From VRUE01 sp963764365 (GTDB lineage: Bacteria; Actinomycetota; Thermoleophilia; Solirubrobacterales; 70-9): a stretch of 64,000 nt of DNA. The DNA lies in the NCBI GenBank assembly GCA_963764365.1, contig CAVXSI010000020.1, positions 248,001-312,000 of the forward strand. Reading direction: 5' to 3'. This document shows, one piece after another, positions 25,039 to 33,796 of the stretch. A program made the translations under genes and the position numbers. Position 1 is the stretch's first letter, and each line of letters opens with the position of its first letter. The notes beneath the pieces are model-generated. The model had not been told where the DNA came from. It did no database searches and saw only the letters and a list, made by a program, of their open reading frames with translations.

Positions 25039-25060
25039 TGCCTCTAAGATCGACCGACAG

Positions 25061-25134
25061 CGGGGCGTGGCGCAGCCTGGTAGCGCGCGGCCTTTGGGTG
25101 GCCGAGGTCCCCGGTTCGAATCCGGGCGCCCCGA
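25061..25134 (+). tRNA. tRNA-Pro (anticodon TGG)
   Basis: Complete cloverleaf: acceptor CGGGGCG pairs with CGCCCCG (25127-25133), D stem GCGC/GCGC, anticodon stem CGGCC/GGCCG around loop TTTGGGT giving TGG, and T arm CCCGG-TTCGAAT-CCGGG. Discriminator A at 25134; CCA is not encoded. Confidence 0.97.
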
Positions 25135-25195
25135 TATTTCGCAGGTCCGTCCTGCCGCGCGGTGAGCAAGCCGCCGCGGCCAGTACGCTCGTCGG

Positions 25196-26440
25196 ATGGA
25201 GCGACGGTCGTTTGGCAGTCCACTGCTGTCGCGGGTCGAGGAGGCGTTCGGCGAGCTTCCCGAGCGCTACCTGGGGGGCGAGGAGGGTCGTCGGGCCACC
25301 GTCCAGATCCGCCTATCCGACATCGGGCGGACCTGGCAGGTCGAGCTGCGGGACCACCGCTGCAAGGTCCGGACCTCTCCCCGGGGCGAGCCCGACGCGG
25401 CGATCGGCACTGACGCGGCAACCTGGCTGGCTCTGCGCGAGGGCAGGCTCTCCGGCCTCGACGCCTTTCGGGCGCGCCGGCTGTGGGCGCAGGGCGACCT
25501 CGACGTCGCCGTCGCCTTCGAGGGCCTGTTCAGGCTTCCCGGCGACCGGCCGCCGCTGCTGCGCCTGCACGACGTGCGGGTGCGGGGTGCGCGGATCTCC
25601 TGCCTGACCGCCGGCCACGGCCCCAAGCGGGCGATCCTGCTCCACGGCCTCGGCGGCGCAAAGAGCTCCTTCTACGAGACCGTGGCCGCGCTCTCGCCCG
25701 ACCACACCGTGCACGCGATCGACCTGCCCGGCTTCGGTGCCTCCTCGAAGCCGCTCGCCTCCTACGACCCTGAGTTCTTCGCCCGTCACGTGCTGCGCCT
25801 GATGGATGCGCTGGCGATCGACCGGGCCGACCTGATCGGCAACTCGCTGGGCGGGCGGATCGCGCTCGAGGTCGGACTGCGGGCGCCGAGCCGGGTCCGC
25901 TCGCTGAGCCTGCTCGCTCCGTCGATGGCCTTCCGGCGCGGTCGCGGCCTGGCGCCGCTGGTCCGCGTCCTGCGCCCCGAGCTGGCCGTCCTGCCGCCGG
26001 CTTTCCGCCGCCGTCACGTCAGCGACGGCTTCTGGCAGATGATCGCCCACCCCGACCGGGTCGACCCGGCGATCGCCGACCTCGCCGCCGACGAGTTCTT
26101 CCGCGCCCACCGCTCGCGGGGCGGCCGCATCGCCTTCTACGCCGCCGCCCGGCAGATCTACCTCGAGCCGCCGCACGGCCCGAGCGGCTTCTGGACGCGC
26201 CTCGAGCTGCTGCGACCGCCGGCGCTGTTCGTCTGGGGAGGCGAGGACCGCCTGGTGCCGGCCGGCTTCTCCCGCCACGTCGCCGCGGCCCTGCCCGAGT
26301 CGCGGCAGGTCGTGCTGCCCGAATGCGGGCACGTGCCGCAGGTCGAGCTGCCCGAGCAGACCCACGAGCTCCTCCGCGATTTCATCGCCGCGGCCGGCGA
26401 GGCGACCGCTCCGCCGCCGGCGCTTGCCGACACGGCGTAG
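25196..26440 (+). CDS. SCP2 sterol-carrier domain fused to alpha/beta hydrolase
   Basis: The 414 residues hold two modules. Residues about 15-118 look like an SCP2/sterol-binding domain (RRATVQIRLSDIGRTWQVEL, PDAAIGTDAATWLALREG, GDLDVAVAFEGLFRL). Residues about 128-400 form an alpha/beta hydrolase with the oxyanion loop ILLHGLGGAKSSFYE, nucleophile Ser217 in GNSLGG, Asp in VWGGEDRLVP and His in PECGHVPQVE. The lipid-binding module probably delivers a hydrophobic ester to the hydrolase. The next two genes (acyltransferase and SRPBCC) point to lipid metabolism. Confidence 0.85.
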   Translation: MERRSFGSPLLSRVEEAFGELPERYLGGEEGRRATVQIRLSDIGRTWQVELRDHRCKVRTSPRGEPDAAIGTDAATWLALREGRLSGLDAFRARRLWAQGDLDVAVAFEGLFRLPGDRPPLLRLHDVRVRGARISCLTAGHGPKRAILLHGLGGAKSSFYETVAALSPDHTVHAIDLPGFGASSKPLASYDPEFFARHVLRLMDALAIDRADLIGNSLGGRIALEVGLRAPSRVRSLSLLAPSMAFRRGRGLAPLVRVLRPELAVLPPAFRRRHVSDGFWQMIAHPDRVDPAIADLAADEFFRAHRSRGGRIAFYAAARQIYLEPPHGPSGFWTRLELLRPPALFVWGGEDRLVPAGFSRHVAAALPESRQVVLPECGHVPQVELPEQTHELLRDFIAAAGEATAPPPALADTA

Positions 26441-26451
26441 GATTCCCGCGC

Positions 26452-27327
26452 ATGTATTACATGGAGCGGGAGCGGCGCGCGGTCGTATCGGCGGCGATGC
26501 GCTTCGTCAAGGAGCGCGTCTCCGACCGTCTCGACACCCGGCTCGAGGACCGCGACCCCGACTACATGCGCGAGATGCTGCCGCTGCTCTGGTTGATCGC
26601 GACCTTCTATTTCCGGGCCGAGGTGCGCGACATCGGCAACGTCCCCGCCGACCGTCCGGCGCTGCTGGTCGGCAACCATTCCGGCGGCAACGTGATCGTC
26701 GACACCTTCGTCTTCTCGCTCGCTTTCTCCACCTACTTCGGCGTCGAGCGGCCCTTCCACCAGCTCGCCCACAACCTCGCGATCGCCTGGCCGCTGGCCG
26801 GCGAACTGCTGCGCAAATCGGGCACGCTGAGCGCTTCGCACGAGCATGCCGAGGAGGCGCTGGAGGCCGGCGCCCCGGTGCTCGTCTACCCGGGCGGGGA
26901 CTGGGAGACCCACCGGCCGAGCTGGGAGGGCGACAAGATCGACTTCGCCGGCCGCAAGGGGTTCATCCGCCTCGCGCTCGACGCCGGCGTGCCGATCGTC
27001 CCGGTGGTCTCTGTCGGCGGCCAGGAGACGGCGCTCTTCCTCAGTCGCGGCGCCGGGCTGGCGCGGGCCCTGCGGCTCGACCGGCTGGCCCGGCTCAAGG
27101 TGCTGCCGGTCTCGCTCGCCCTGCCCTGGGGGCTGAACGTCGGCGACTTCGCCGGCCACCTGCCGTTGCCGGCGAAGATCACGATCGAGGTGCTGCCGCC
27201 GATCGACCTCGAGAGGGAGTTCGGCCCCGACCCCGACGTCGACGAGGTCTACGCGCACGTCACCGCGCAGATGCAGGAGGCGCTTGACGGGCTTGCCGCC
27301 GAGCGCCGCTTTCCGGTGATCGGATGA
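26452..27327 (+). CDS. Lysophospholipid acyltransferase-like protein (PlsC/DGAT2-like)
   Basis: This 291-residue protein has the acyltransferase His motif LLVGNHSGGNVIVD and a second block VLVYPGGDWETHRPSWEGDK followed by GFIRLALDAGVPIVPVVSVG, as in glycerolipid acyltransferases of the DGAT2/PlsC-like group. A hydrophobic segment MLPLLWLIATFYF near residue 45 may associate it with the membrane. ATG 26452 is the first start; Met4 is also possible. Its stop overlaps the next ATG by four bases. Acyl acceptor unknown. Confidence 0.85.
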   Translation: MYYMERERRAVVSAAMRFVKERVSDRLDTRLEDRDPDYMREMLPLLWLIATFYFRAEVRDIGNVPADRPALLVGNHSGGNVIVDTFVFSLAFSTYFGVERPFHQLAHNLAIAWPLAGELLRKSGTLSASHEHAEEALEAGAPVLVYPGGDWETHRPSWEGDKIDFAGRKGFIRLALDAGVPIVPVVSVGGQETALFLSRGAGLARALRLDRLARLKVLPVSLALPWGLNVGDFAGHLPLPAKITIEVLPPIDLEREFGPDPDVDEVYAHVTAQMQEALDGLAAERRFPVIG

Positions 27328-27815
27328 GGATCGACCAGTCGACGCTGGTCGCGGCGCCGCCGGAGACGGTCTGGCGCTACCTCGAGGACCCCGAGAACTA
27401 CCTGCGCTTCATGTCGGGGATCACCCACTGGGAGGTGGTCGGCGATCACGCCAACGGGCTCGGCGCCCGCTACCGGATCCTGGTCCGAATCGGCGCCGCC
27501 GAGGTCGGCGGGCTGATCGAGATGGTCGAGTGGAGCGAGCCCTTCGACATCGCCTGGCACTCGGTCACCGGCGTCGACCACCGCGGCCGCTGGCGGATCC
27601 GCGAGCGCGGCGACGGTCGCAGCAGGATCGAGTTCCGCTTCGCCTACGGCGTCGTCGGCGGCGGGATCGCGGGCCTGGTGACCGAGGTCGCGGCGGCCCT
27701 GACGGTGCGCCGGCAGATGCGGCGGACGCTGCAGCAGCTGAAGCGCCAGGTCGAACACGAGCAGCGGCGCCTCGAATCCGAGCGGCGCCGCGCCGCGCGG
27801 CGGACGGCCGTCTAG
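27324..27815 (+). CDS. SRPBCC (START/polyketide cyclase-like) family protein
   Basis: This 163-residue protein has an SRPBCC helix-grip fold pattern: RIDQSTLVAAPPETVWRYLE at the front, HWEVVGDHANGLGARYRI, and a C-terminal helix, extended by a basic coiled tail (LKRQVEHEQRRLESERRR). The fold binds hydrophobic ligands. Coupled by ATGA to the acyltransferase gene, so it probably serves the same lipid pathway. Its end is convergent with hypF, only 10 bases apart. Confidence 0.82.
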   Translation: MRIDQSTLVAAPPETVWRYLEDPENYLRFMSGITHWEVVGDHANGLGARYRILVRIGAAEVGGLIEMVEWSEPFDIAWHSVTGVDHRGRWRIRERGDGRSRIEFRFAYGVVGGGIAGLVTEVAAALTVRRQMRRTLQQLKRQVEHEQRRLESERRRAARRTAV

Positions 27816-27825
27816 ACGGATCCGT

Positions 27826-30144
27826 TCAGCCCGCCGTCCGGCGTGCAGCGACCGCCGCCTGGCCGTAGGAGATGCCGCCGTCGTTGGGGGGTAGGCGTTC
27901 GGGGACGAGGACGCGCAGGCCGGCGGCGCCGAGGCGCTCGGCGGTGCGCTCGAGCAGCAGGCGGTTCTGGAAGACGCCGCCGGAGAGGACGGCGTCGTCG
28001 AGCCCGTGCGCTTCCGCGGCGGCCAGGCAGGCCGAGGCGGTCGCCGCGGCGAGCGCGTTGTGGAAGCGGGCCGCGACCTCGCCGACCGCGGCGCCGGCTT
28101 CGAGGTCGGCGGCGGCGGCGCGGATCGTCTCGCGGGGGTCGAGGACCAGCGCCGCCGCGCCGTCCGCCCCCCGCTCCTCGACCAGGTCGAGCGGGTAGGC
28201 GCCGCGCTCGTCGAGCTCGGCGGCCGACTCCAGCTCCATCGCCGCCTGGCCCTCGTGGCCGGCGCGGGCGCAGAGGCCGGCGAGGGCGGCGACGGCGTCG
28301 AAGAGACGGCCGGCGCTGGTGGTGGGCGGGGAGGCGGGGCCGCCCCGGGCCAGTGCCGCCACGGCCTCCCATTCGGCCGGCGTGACCTCGCCTGCCAGGA
28401 CCGGCGGGAGCGGCGGCAGCGACTGCTCTAGGGCGGCGGCGAGCCAGGCGCAGGCCATCCGCCAGGGCTCGCGCGCGGCCGCGTCGCCGCCGGGCAGCGG
28501 CAGCGGGCGCAGCATCCCGAACCGCTCGTATCCGGCTGCGTCGCCGACCAGGATCTCGCCACCCCAGACCGTGCCGTCCGGCCCGAATCCGGCGCCGTCG
28601 AAGATCGCCCCGACGGCGCGGCCGTCCGCGCCGTGCTCGGCCAGGCAGGCCGCGAGGTGGGCGTGGTGGTGCTGGACCGCCAGCGTCTCGACGCCCTCCC
28701 GCTCGAGCGCGTAGCGGGTCGAGAGGTAGTCGGGGTGCAGGTCGTGGGCCGCCAACTCGGGCGCGAGCGCGAAGAGGCGTTCGAAGTGCCCGATCCCGTC
28801 CCGAAACGAGCGCAGAGCCTCGAAGTTCCGCAGGTCGCCGACGTGGGGCCCGACCCAGGCGCTCGCTCCGCTTGCCAGGCAGAAGGTCGACTTCAGCTCG
28901 GCGCCGCAGGCGAGGATCGGCCGCGACGCCGCCGGCCGCAGCGTCACGCTCTCCGGCACGTAGCCGCGCGAGCGCCTCAGCATCAGCGGCGCCCGGCGCA
29001 GCGCCGGGGCGAGCGCGCGCACGACCGAGTCCTCGGCGCGGACGACGATCGGGCGGTCGTGGCAGAGGAAGGCGTCGGCGATCGCGCCGAGCCGCTCCAG
29101 CGCTTCGGCGTCGCGGCGGGCGATCGGCTCCTCGGAGACGTTGCCGGAGGTCATCACCAGCGGCTCGCCGGCGTCGGCGACGAGCAGGTGGTGGAGGGGG
29201 GAGTGGGGCAGCATCAGCCCGAGGTCGGCGCGGCCCGGGGCCACCGCCTCGGCGACGGCGGCGCCGGGCAGGCGCCGGGCGACGACGATCGGCCGCTCGC
29301 GCCCCCCGAGCAGATCCTCCTCTGCCGGGCTCAGCTCGACCAGGCGCCGCGCCGCGGCGAGGTCGGCGGCGAGCAGGGCGAACGGCTTGCCGTCGCGCCG
29401 CTTGCGGGCGCGCAGCTCGGCGACCGCCCGCTCGTCGGCGGCGCGGCAGGCGAGGTGGTAGCCGCCGATCCCCTTCACGGCGACGATCGCGCCGCCGGCA
29501 AGCAGCGCCGCCGCGGCGGCGACCGGGTCGGGATGCGGGGAGACCTCGATCGACTCGCCGGCCGGGTTCAGAAGCCGCGCCCGCGGGCCGCAGTCTGGAC
29601 AGGCGTTGGGCTCGGCGTGGAAGCGGCGGTCGCCGGGGTCCTCGTACTCGGCCCGGCAGGCGGGGCACATCTCGAAGCCGGCCATCGTCGTCGCCGGGCG
29701 GTCGTAGGGAACGGCGCGGACGATCGTGAAGCGCGGTCCGCAGTCGGTGCAGTTGAGGAACGGGTAGCGGTGGCGGCGGTCGCCGGGGTCGAACAGCTCG
29801 GCGAGGCAGGCAGCGCAGGTGGCGGCGTCGGGCGAGACCGGCGCCCGCGGCGCGCCGCCGCGCTCGGAGGCGAGGATGCGGAACCGATGCTCGCCGCGCG
29901 GCTCGACCTCGTCCGGCTCGACCGACTCGACCGACGCCAGCGGCGGCGCCTCGCTCGCAAGCCGGCGGAGGAACTCGTCAACCCGCTGGGGCTCCCCCTC
30001 GACCTCGAGCGCGACTCCGCGCTCGTCGTTGAGGACGAAGCCGGCCAGGCCCAGCTCGCCCGCGAGCCGGTAGGCGAAGGGGCGGAAGCCGACGCCCTGG
30101 ACGGCGCCGCCGACCCGGGCGGCGACCCGCCGCCGCGCGCTCAC
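27826..30144 (-). CDS. hypF: Carbamoyltransferase HypF
   Basis: This 772-residue maturation factor makes the CN ligands of [NiFe] hydrogenases by transferring carbamoyl phosphate-derived carbamoyl to HypE. In order: an acylphosphatase domain (VQGVGFRPFAYRLAGELGLA), two zinc-finger blocks (CAACLAELFDPGDRRHRYPF, NCTDCGPRF, CPACRAEYEDPGDRRF, ACPDCGPRA), a YrdC-like domain (GGYHLACRAADERAVAELRA and KPFALLA), and the Kae1-like C-terminal domain (QHHHAHLAACLAEHG, GAIFDGAGFGPDGTVWGGE). All parts are present. It is the last gene of the hydrogenase operon. Confidence 0.95.
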   Translation of the reverse strand: MSARRRVAARVGGAVQGVGFRPFAYRLAGELGLAGFVLNDERGVALEVEGEPQRVDEFLRRLASEAPPLASVESVEPDEVEPRGEHRFRILASERGGAPRAPVSPDAATCAACLAELFDPGDRRHRYPFLNCTDCGPRFTIVRAVPYDRPATTMAGFEMCPACRAEYEDPGDRRFHAEPNACPDCGPRARLLNPAGESIEVSPHPDPVAAAAALLAGGAIVAVKGIGGYHLACRAADERAVAELRARKRRDGKPFALLAADLAAARRLVELSPAEEDLLGGRERPIVVARRLPGAAVAEAVAPGRADLGLMLPHSPLHHLLVADAGEPLVMTSGNVSEEPIARRDAEALERLGAIADAFLCHDRPIVVRAEDSVVRALAPALRRAPLMLRRSRGYVPESVTLRPAASRPILACGAELKSTFCLASGASAWVGPHVGDLRNFEALRSFRDGIGHFERLFALAPELAAHDLHPDYLSTRYALEREGVETLAVQHHHAHLAACLAEHGADGRAVGAIFDGAGFGPDGTVWGGEILVGDAAGYERFGMLRPLPLPGGDAAAREPWRMACAWLAAALEQSLPPLPPVLAGEVTPAEWEAVAALARGGPASPPTTSAGRLFDAVAALAGLCARAGHEGQAAMELESAAELDERGAYPLDLVEERGADGAAALVLDPRETIRAAAADLEAGAAVGEVAARFHNALAAATASACLAAAEAHGLDDAVLSGGVFQNRLLLERTAERLGAAGLRVLVPERLPPNDGGISYGQAAVAARRTAG

Positions 30145-30171
30145 GCTCCGCCCGGCGCCGGCGCCACGGCC

Positions 30172-30855
30172 TCAGGCCGCCGCGGCGGCCCGCTGCGGCA
30201 CCGCGGCCAGCCAGTCCCGCCAGGCCTCGATGCCCTCGCCGCTGCGGGCGCTCGTCGTCAGCACGGTGGCGTCTGGGTTGACCGCCCCGATGTTGCCGAT
30301 CAGCTTCTCGAGGTCGAGGTCGAGGTGTGGCAGGAGGTCGACCTTGTTGACGCAGACCAGCTCGCAGGAGCGGAACATCAGCGGGTACTTGAGCGGCTTG
30401 TCCTCGCCCTCGGCGACCGAGCAGACCATCATCCTCGCGTCCTCGCCGACCCGGAACTCGGCCGGGCAGACGAGGTTGCCGACGTTCTCGATCGCCAACA
30501 GGTCGATCTCGGCCAGCGGCAGCTCGCCGATCGCCGAGCGGACCATGTTGGCGTCGAGGTGGCACTCGCCGCCGAAGCCGGGGTCGGTGTTGAGCTGGAC
30601 GACGGGGACGTGCAGGTGGGCGATCCGGTCGGCGTCGAGACTGCCCTGCACGTCGCCCTCGAGCACCCCGATCCGGGTCTTCCCCAGCCCCGCTTCGATC
30701 GCCCGCTCCAGCAGCGCCGTCTTGCCGGCCCCCGGGGCGCTCATCATGTTGACCACCGCGACCCCGGCGCGGTCGAAGTCCTCGCGGTTGGCGCGGGCGA
30801 TCGTCTCGTTCGCGTCGAGCACCCCCTCGGCGACCGTGATCTTCGTCCGGTGCAT
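30172..30855 (-). CDS. hypB: Hydrogenase nickel-insertion GTPase HypB
   Basis: This 227-residue GTPase delivers nickel to the large subunit with HypA. Walker A is SAPGAGKTALLERA, followed by GVLEGDVQGSLDADRI, the metal-site segment GGECHLDANMV, IENVGNLVCPAEFRVGED and the NKVDLLPHLD base-recognition motif. No His-rich N-terminal nickel store is present. ATG 30855 overlaps the hypA stop (ATGA). Confidence 0.95.
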   Translation of the reverse strand: MHRTKITVAEGVLDANETIARANREDFDRAGVAVVNMMSAPGAGKTALLERAIEAGLGKTRIGVLEGDVQGSLDADRIAHLHVPVVQLNTDPGFGGECHLDANMVRSAIGELPLAEIDLLAIENVGNLVCPAEFRVGEDARMMVCSVAEGEDKPLKYPLMFRSCELVCVNKVDLLPHLDLDLEKLIGNIGAVNPDATVLTTSARSGEGIEAWRDWLAAVPQRAAAAA

Positions 30856-31280
30856 CAGCCGCTCCCCCCGGCCGCGGATCGGAGCCCGGCGGGCTGCGGC
30901 TCGTCCACCTCGATCCACTCGATCTCGAGCTGCTCGCCGGCCAGCACCTCGCCGCCGGCGCCGCAGGCGGGGCAGGCGAAGGTGGGAATCGGCGGCGGCG
31001 CCCCGGCGGGTACGGCCTCGTGCTCGGCGAGCGGCGGCGGCGCCGGGTCCCACTCGCGCCCGCAGCGCGGGCAGCGCAGCAGCGCCGCGACGGGCTCCAG
31101 CTCGAGCCGGGCGCCCTCGCAGTCGGTCCCGCGGGCGACGATCTCGAAGTAGAAGGCAAGCGACTCGGGCACCGCCTGGCGCAGGCTGCCGAGCTTGACG
31201 TGGACGGCGCTGACGGGCCGCCGCTCGGCGTGGCGCAGCGCCGCGTCGACGATCGCCCGCGAGAGCGCCAGCTCGTGCAT
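30855..31280 (-). CDS. hypA: Hydrogenase nickel-metallochaperone HypA
   Basis: This 141-residue nickel chaperone begins MHELALSRAIV, with His2 and Glu3 forming the nickel site. Zinc motifs CPRCGREWD and CPACGAGGEVLAGEQL are present. The stretch between the two CxxC pairs is longer and Pro-rich (PPPLAEHEAVPAGAPPPIPT) compared with E. coli HypA. The C-terminal tail EPQPAGLRSAAGGSG is probably unstructured. Coupled by ATGA to hypB and overlapping the hypE end. Confidence 0.94.
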   Translation of the reverse strand: MHELALSRAIVDAALRHAERRPVSAVHVKLGSLRQAVPESLAFYFEIVARGTDCEGARLELEPVAALLRCPRCGREWDPAPPPLAEHEAVPAGAPPPIPTFACPACGAGGEVLAGEQLEIEWIEVDEPQPAGLRSAAGGSG

Positions 31281-32353
31281 CAGCAGATCCTCGGCAGCGG
31301 GTCGCCGGCGAGCAGATCCATCACCCGGCGCCCGCCGAAGCCGGTCTCGACCAGCACCATCCCCGGCGGCTCGGCCCGGACCGCGCCGATCTCCGCCGCC
31401 GCCCCGCAGCCCGGCGCCGAGCGCAGTGCCGCCAGCGCCGCCTCGGCGCCCTCGGGGGCGACGAAGGCGACCAGCACGCCCTCGTTGGCGATGTACATCG
31501 GGTCGATGCCGAGCAGCTCGGCGGCGGCGGCGACCTCGGGCTGGACCGGGACGGCGCTCTCGCTGACCTCGACGCAGACCTGCGAGGCGCGGGCCAGCTC
31601 GTTCAGCGCCGAGGCGGCGCCGCCCCGGGTCGCGTCGCGCAGGCAGCGCAGCGAGGGGCCGGCCTCCTCCAGCATCGCCTCGACGGCGGGCCAGAGCGAG
31701 CGCGTGTCGGAGGCGATCTCGGCCTCCAGCCCGAGCTCGTCGCGAGCCAGCATGATCGCGGTGCCGTGGGCGCCGATCGGGCCGGAGACGAGCACCCGGT
31801 CGCCGGGCGCGATCGCGCCGGTGCCGAGGCGGGCGCGCCCGTCGATCCGTCCGAGCCCGGTCGTGCACACGTACATCGAGTCGCAGTGCCCGCGCTCGAC
31901 CACCTTGGTGTCGCCGCTGACGACCTCGACCCCGGCGGCCTCGGCGGCCGCAGCCATCGCCTCGACCTCGGCTCGCAGCTCGTCCGCCGCCAGCCCCTCC
32001 TCGAGCACCAGCGAGACGGTCAGCGCCAGCGGCCGGGCGCCGGAGACGGCGAGGTCGTTGACGGTGCCGTTGATCGCCAGCTCGCCGATCGAGCCGCCGG
32101 GGAAGCGGATCGGCCGCACGACGAAGCTGTCGGTGGTGACGGCCAGACCAAGCCCGTCGACCTCGACCGCGCCGGCGTCGCCCAGCTCGGCCAGGGCGGC
32201 GGAGCCGAAGGCCGGCGCCAGCAGTCCCTCGATCAGCGTCTGCGAGGCCTTGCCGCCGGCCCCGTGCGCCATCGTCACCAGCTCGTCCTTGAAGCGGGGC
32301 CGCTTGCCGCGCGCCGTCTCGATGATCTCCAGCACCCGCTCCTCCGACCTCAC
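31280..32353 (-). CDS. hypE: Hydrogenase maturation protein HypE
   Basis: This 357-residue protein receives the carbamoyl group on its C-terminal Cys and dehydrates it to thiocyanate, donating CN to the Fe centre. It has AIR-synthase-like domains: MAHGAGGKASQTLIEGLLA, TTDSFVVRPIRFPGGSIG, VSGDTKVVERGHCDSMY, ATRGGAASALNELA, and the required terminus LPRIC with the acceptor Cys last. GTG 32353 overlaps the hypD stop (GTGA). Confidence 0.95.
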   Translation of the reverse strand: MRSEERVLEIIETARGKRPRFKDELVTMAHGAGGKASQTLIEGLLAPAFGSAALAELGDAGAVEVDGLGLAVTTDSFVVRPIRFPGGSIGELAINGTVNDLAVSGARPLALTVSLVLEEGLAADELRAEVEAMAAAAEAAGVEVVSGDTKVVERGHCDSMYVCTTGLGRIDGRARLGTGAIAPGDRVLVSGPIGAHGTAIMLARDELGLEAEIASDTRSLWPAVEAMLEEAGPSLRCLRDATRGGAASALNELARASQVCVEVSESAVPVQPEVAAAAELLGIDPMYIANEGVLVAFVAPEGAEAALAALRSAPGCGAAAEIGAVRAEPPGMVLVETGFGGRRVMDLLAGDPLPRIC

Positions 32354-33465
32354 GCCGGCTCCCCCTCGCGGGCGAAGCGGCCGTAGTTGTAGTAGGCGGC
32401 GCAGGCGCCCTCGGGCGAGACCATGCAGGTGCCGATCGCGTGCTCGGGCGTGCAGGCGGTGCCGAACACCTTGCACTCCCAGGGCTTGATCGCCCCCTTC
32501 AGCACCTCTCCGCACTGGCACGCCTCCGGATCGGCGACGCTGCGGCCGGGCGGCGGGTGGCGCAGCTCGGCGTCGAGCTCGGCGTAGGCGGGGGCGAGCT
32601 TGAGGGCGCTGCGCGGGATCTCGCCGAGCCCCCGCCACTCGAAGCTCTCGCGCAGCTCGAAGACCTCGTCCATCGCCCGCAGCGCCGCCGGGTTGCCCGC
32701 CTCGGGGACGACGCGCCGGTACTGGTTCTCGACCTCGCAGCGCCCCTCGGCGAGCTGGCGCAGCAGCATCTCGATCGACTGCAGGATGTCGAGCGGCTCG
32801 AAGCCGGCGACGACGAACGGCTTGCCGTGCTCGGCGGGGATGAAGTCGAACGGCCGCGCGCCGACCACGGTGCCGACGTGGCCGGGGCCGACGAAGCCGT
32901 CGAGGCTGAGGTCGGGCAGGGAGAGCAGCGCCCGCAGCGGCGGCACGATCGTCACGTGGTTGCAGAAGCAGGAGAAGTTGGCGAGGCGTTCGGCCCGCGC
33001 CCGCATCAGGGTCAGCGCCGTCGAGGGCGCCGTCGTCTCGAAGCCGATCGCGAAGAAGACCACCTCGCGGTCGGGGCTCTCACGGGCGATCCGCAGCGCG
33101 TCGAGCGGCGAGTAGACGACGCGGATGTCGGCGCCGGCCGCCTTCGCCTCCAGCAGCGTCCGCTCCGAGCCCGGCACCCGCATCATGTCGCCGAAGCAGG
33201 CGAGGACGACGCTTTCGTTCTCCGCGATCGCGATCCCGTCGTCGACCCGGCCCATCGGGATCACGCAGACCGGGCAGCCGGGCCCGTGCACCATCTCGAC
33301 CTCGTCCGGCAGCAGGTCGTCGATCCCGTAGCGGTAGATCGCGTGGGTGTGGCCGCCGCAGATCTCCATCAGCTTGTAGTGGCGCCCCGGCTCGAGCAGG
33401 GAGAGGATCTGCGCCGCCAGCGCGGCGCCCAGCTCGGCGTCGCGGAACTCGTCGACGAACCTCAC
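32350..33465 (-). CDS. hypD: Hydrogenase maturation protein HypD
   Basis: This 371-residue iron-sulfur protein is the scaffold on which the Fe(CN)2CO unit is built with HypC. The key motifs are MEICGGHTHAIYRYGIDDLL, VHGPGCPVCVIPMGRVDDGI, the FETTAPSTALTLMRA segment, NFSCFCNHVTIVPP, GFVGPGHVGTVVG, and the C-terminal cluster ligands CQCGEVLKGAIKPWEC with FGTACTPEHAIGTCMVSPEG. GTG 33465 overlaps the hypC stop (GTGA). Confidence 0.95.
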   Translation of the reverse strand: MRFVDEFRDAELGAALAAQILSLLEPGRHYKLMEICGGHTHAIYRYGIDDLLPDEVEMVHGPGCPVCVIPMGRVDDGIAIAENESVVLACFGDMMRVPGSERTLLEAKAAGADIRVVYSPLDALRIARESPDREVVFFAIGFETTAPSTALTLMRARAERLANFSCFCNHVTIVPPLRALLSLPDLSLDGFVGPGHVGTVVGARPFDFIPAEHGKPFVVAGFEPLDILQSIEMLLRQLAEGRCEVENQYRRVVPEAGNPAALRAMDEVFELRESFEWRGLGEIPRSALKLAPAYAELDAELRHPPPGRSVADPEACQCGEVLKGAIKPWECKVFGTACTPEHAIGTCMVSPEGACAAYYNYGRFAREGEPA

Positions 33466-33740
33466 TCGATCGCGCTCCCCTTCAATTCCTCCAGCTCCTG
33501 CTCGTAGGAGTCGCCGGCCTCGGCGAGCAGCTTCAGCGTCGCCTCCGCCTCGGCCTCGTCGACCTTGGAGATCGCGAAGCCGACGTGGATCAGGACCCAG
33601 TCGCCGGGGCCGACACCGCCATCGTCGTCGTCGAGCAGCCCGACGCTGACGTTGCGCTTGACCCCGGCCACGTCGACCCTGGCGAGCCGGTTGGGCTCGT
33701 CGACGATCTCTAGGACTTGGCCGGGAATCGCCAGGCACAT
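33462..33740 (-). CDS. hypC: Hydrogenase assembly chaperone HypC
   Basis: This 92-residue chaperone begins MCLAIPGQVLEIVD; Cys2 is the essential iron ligand after Met removal. The middle DVAGVKRNVSVGLL and the GPGDWVLIHVGFAISKVDE segment are standard. The C-terminal helix is acidic. It carries Fe(CN)2CO from HypD to the apo large subunit. The gene follows the endopeptidase after 56 bases and is coupled to hypD. Confidence 0.95.
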   Translation of the reverse strand: MCLAIPGQVLEIVDEPNRLARVDVAGVKRNVSVGLLDDDDGGVGPGDWVLIHVGFAISKVDEAEAEATLKLLAEAGDSYEQELEELKGSAIE

Positions 33741-33796
33741 CGCGTCGCCTCTCCTCAGCATGTTTGCCCTTCGCGGCCAACGTAGCACGGCCCGGG

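Noticed and set aside
28633..31152. An 839-codon plus-strand open frame opposite hypF/hypB/hypA
   Set aside because: The minus strand carries clear HypF, HypB and HypA motifs; the plus-strand frame is a high-GC artefact.
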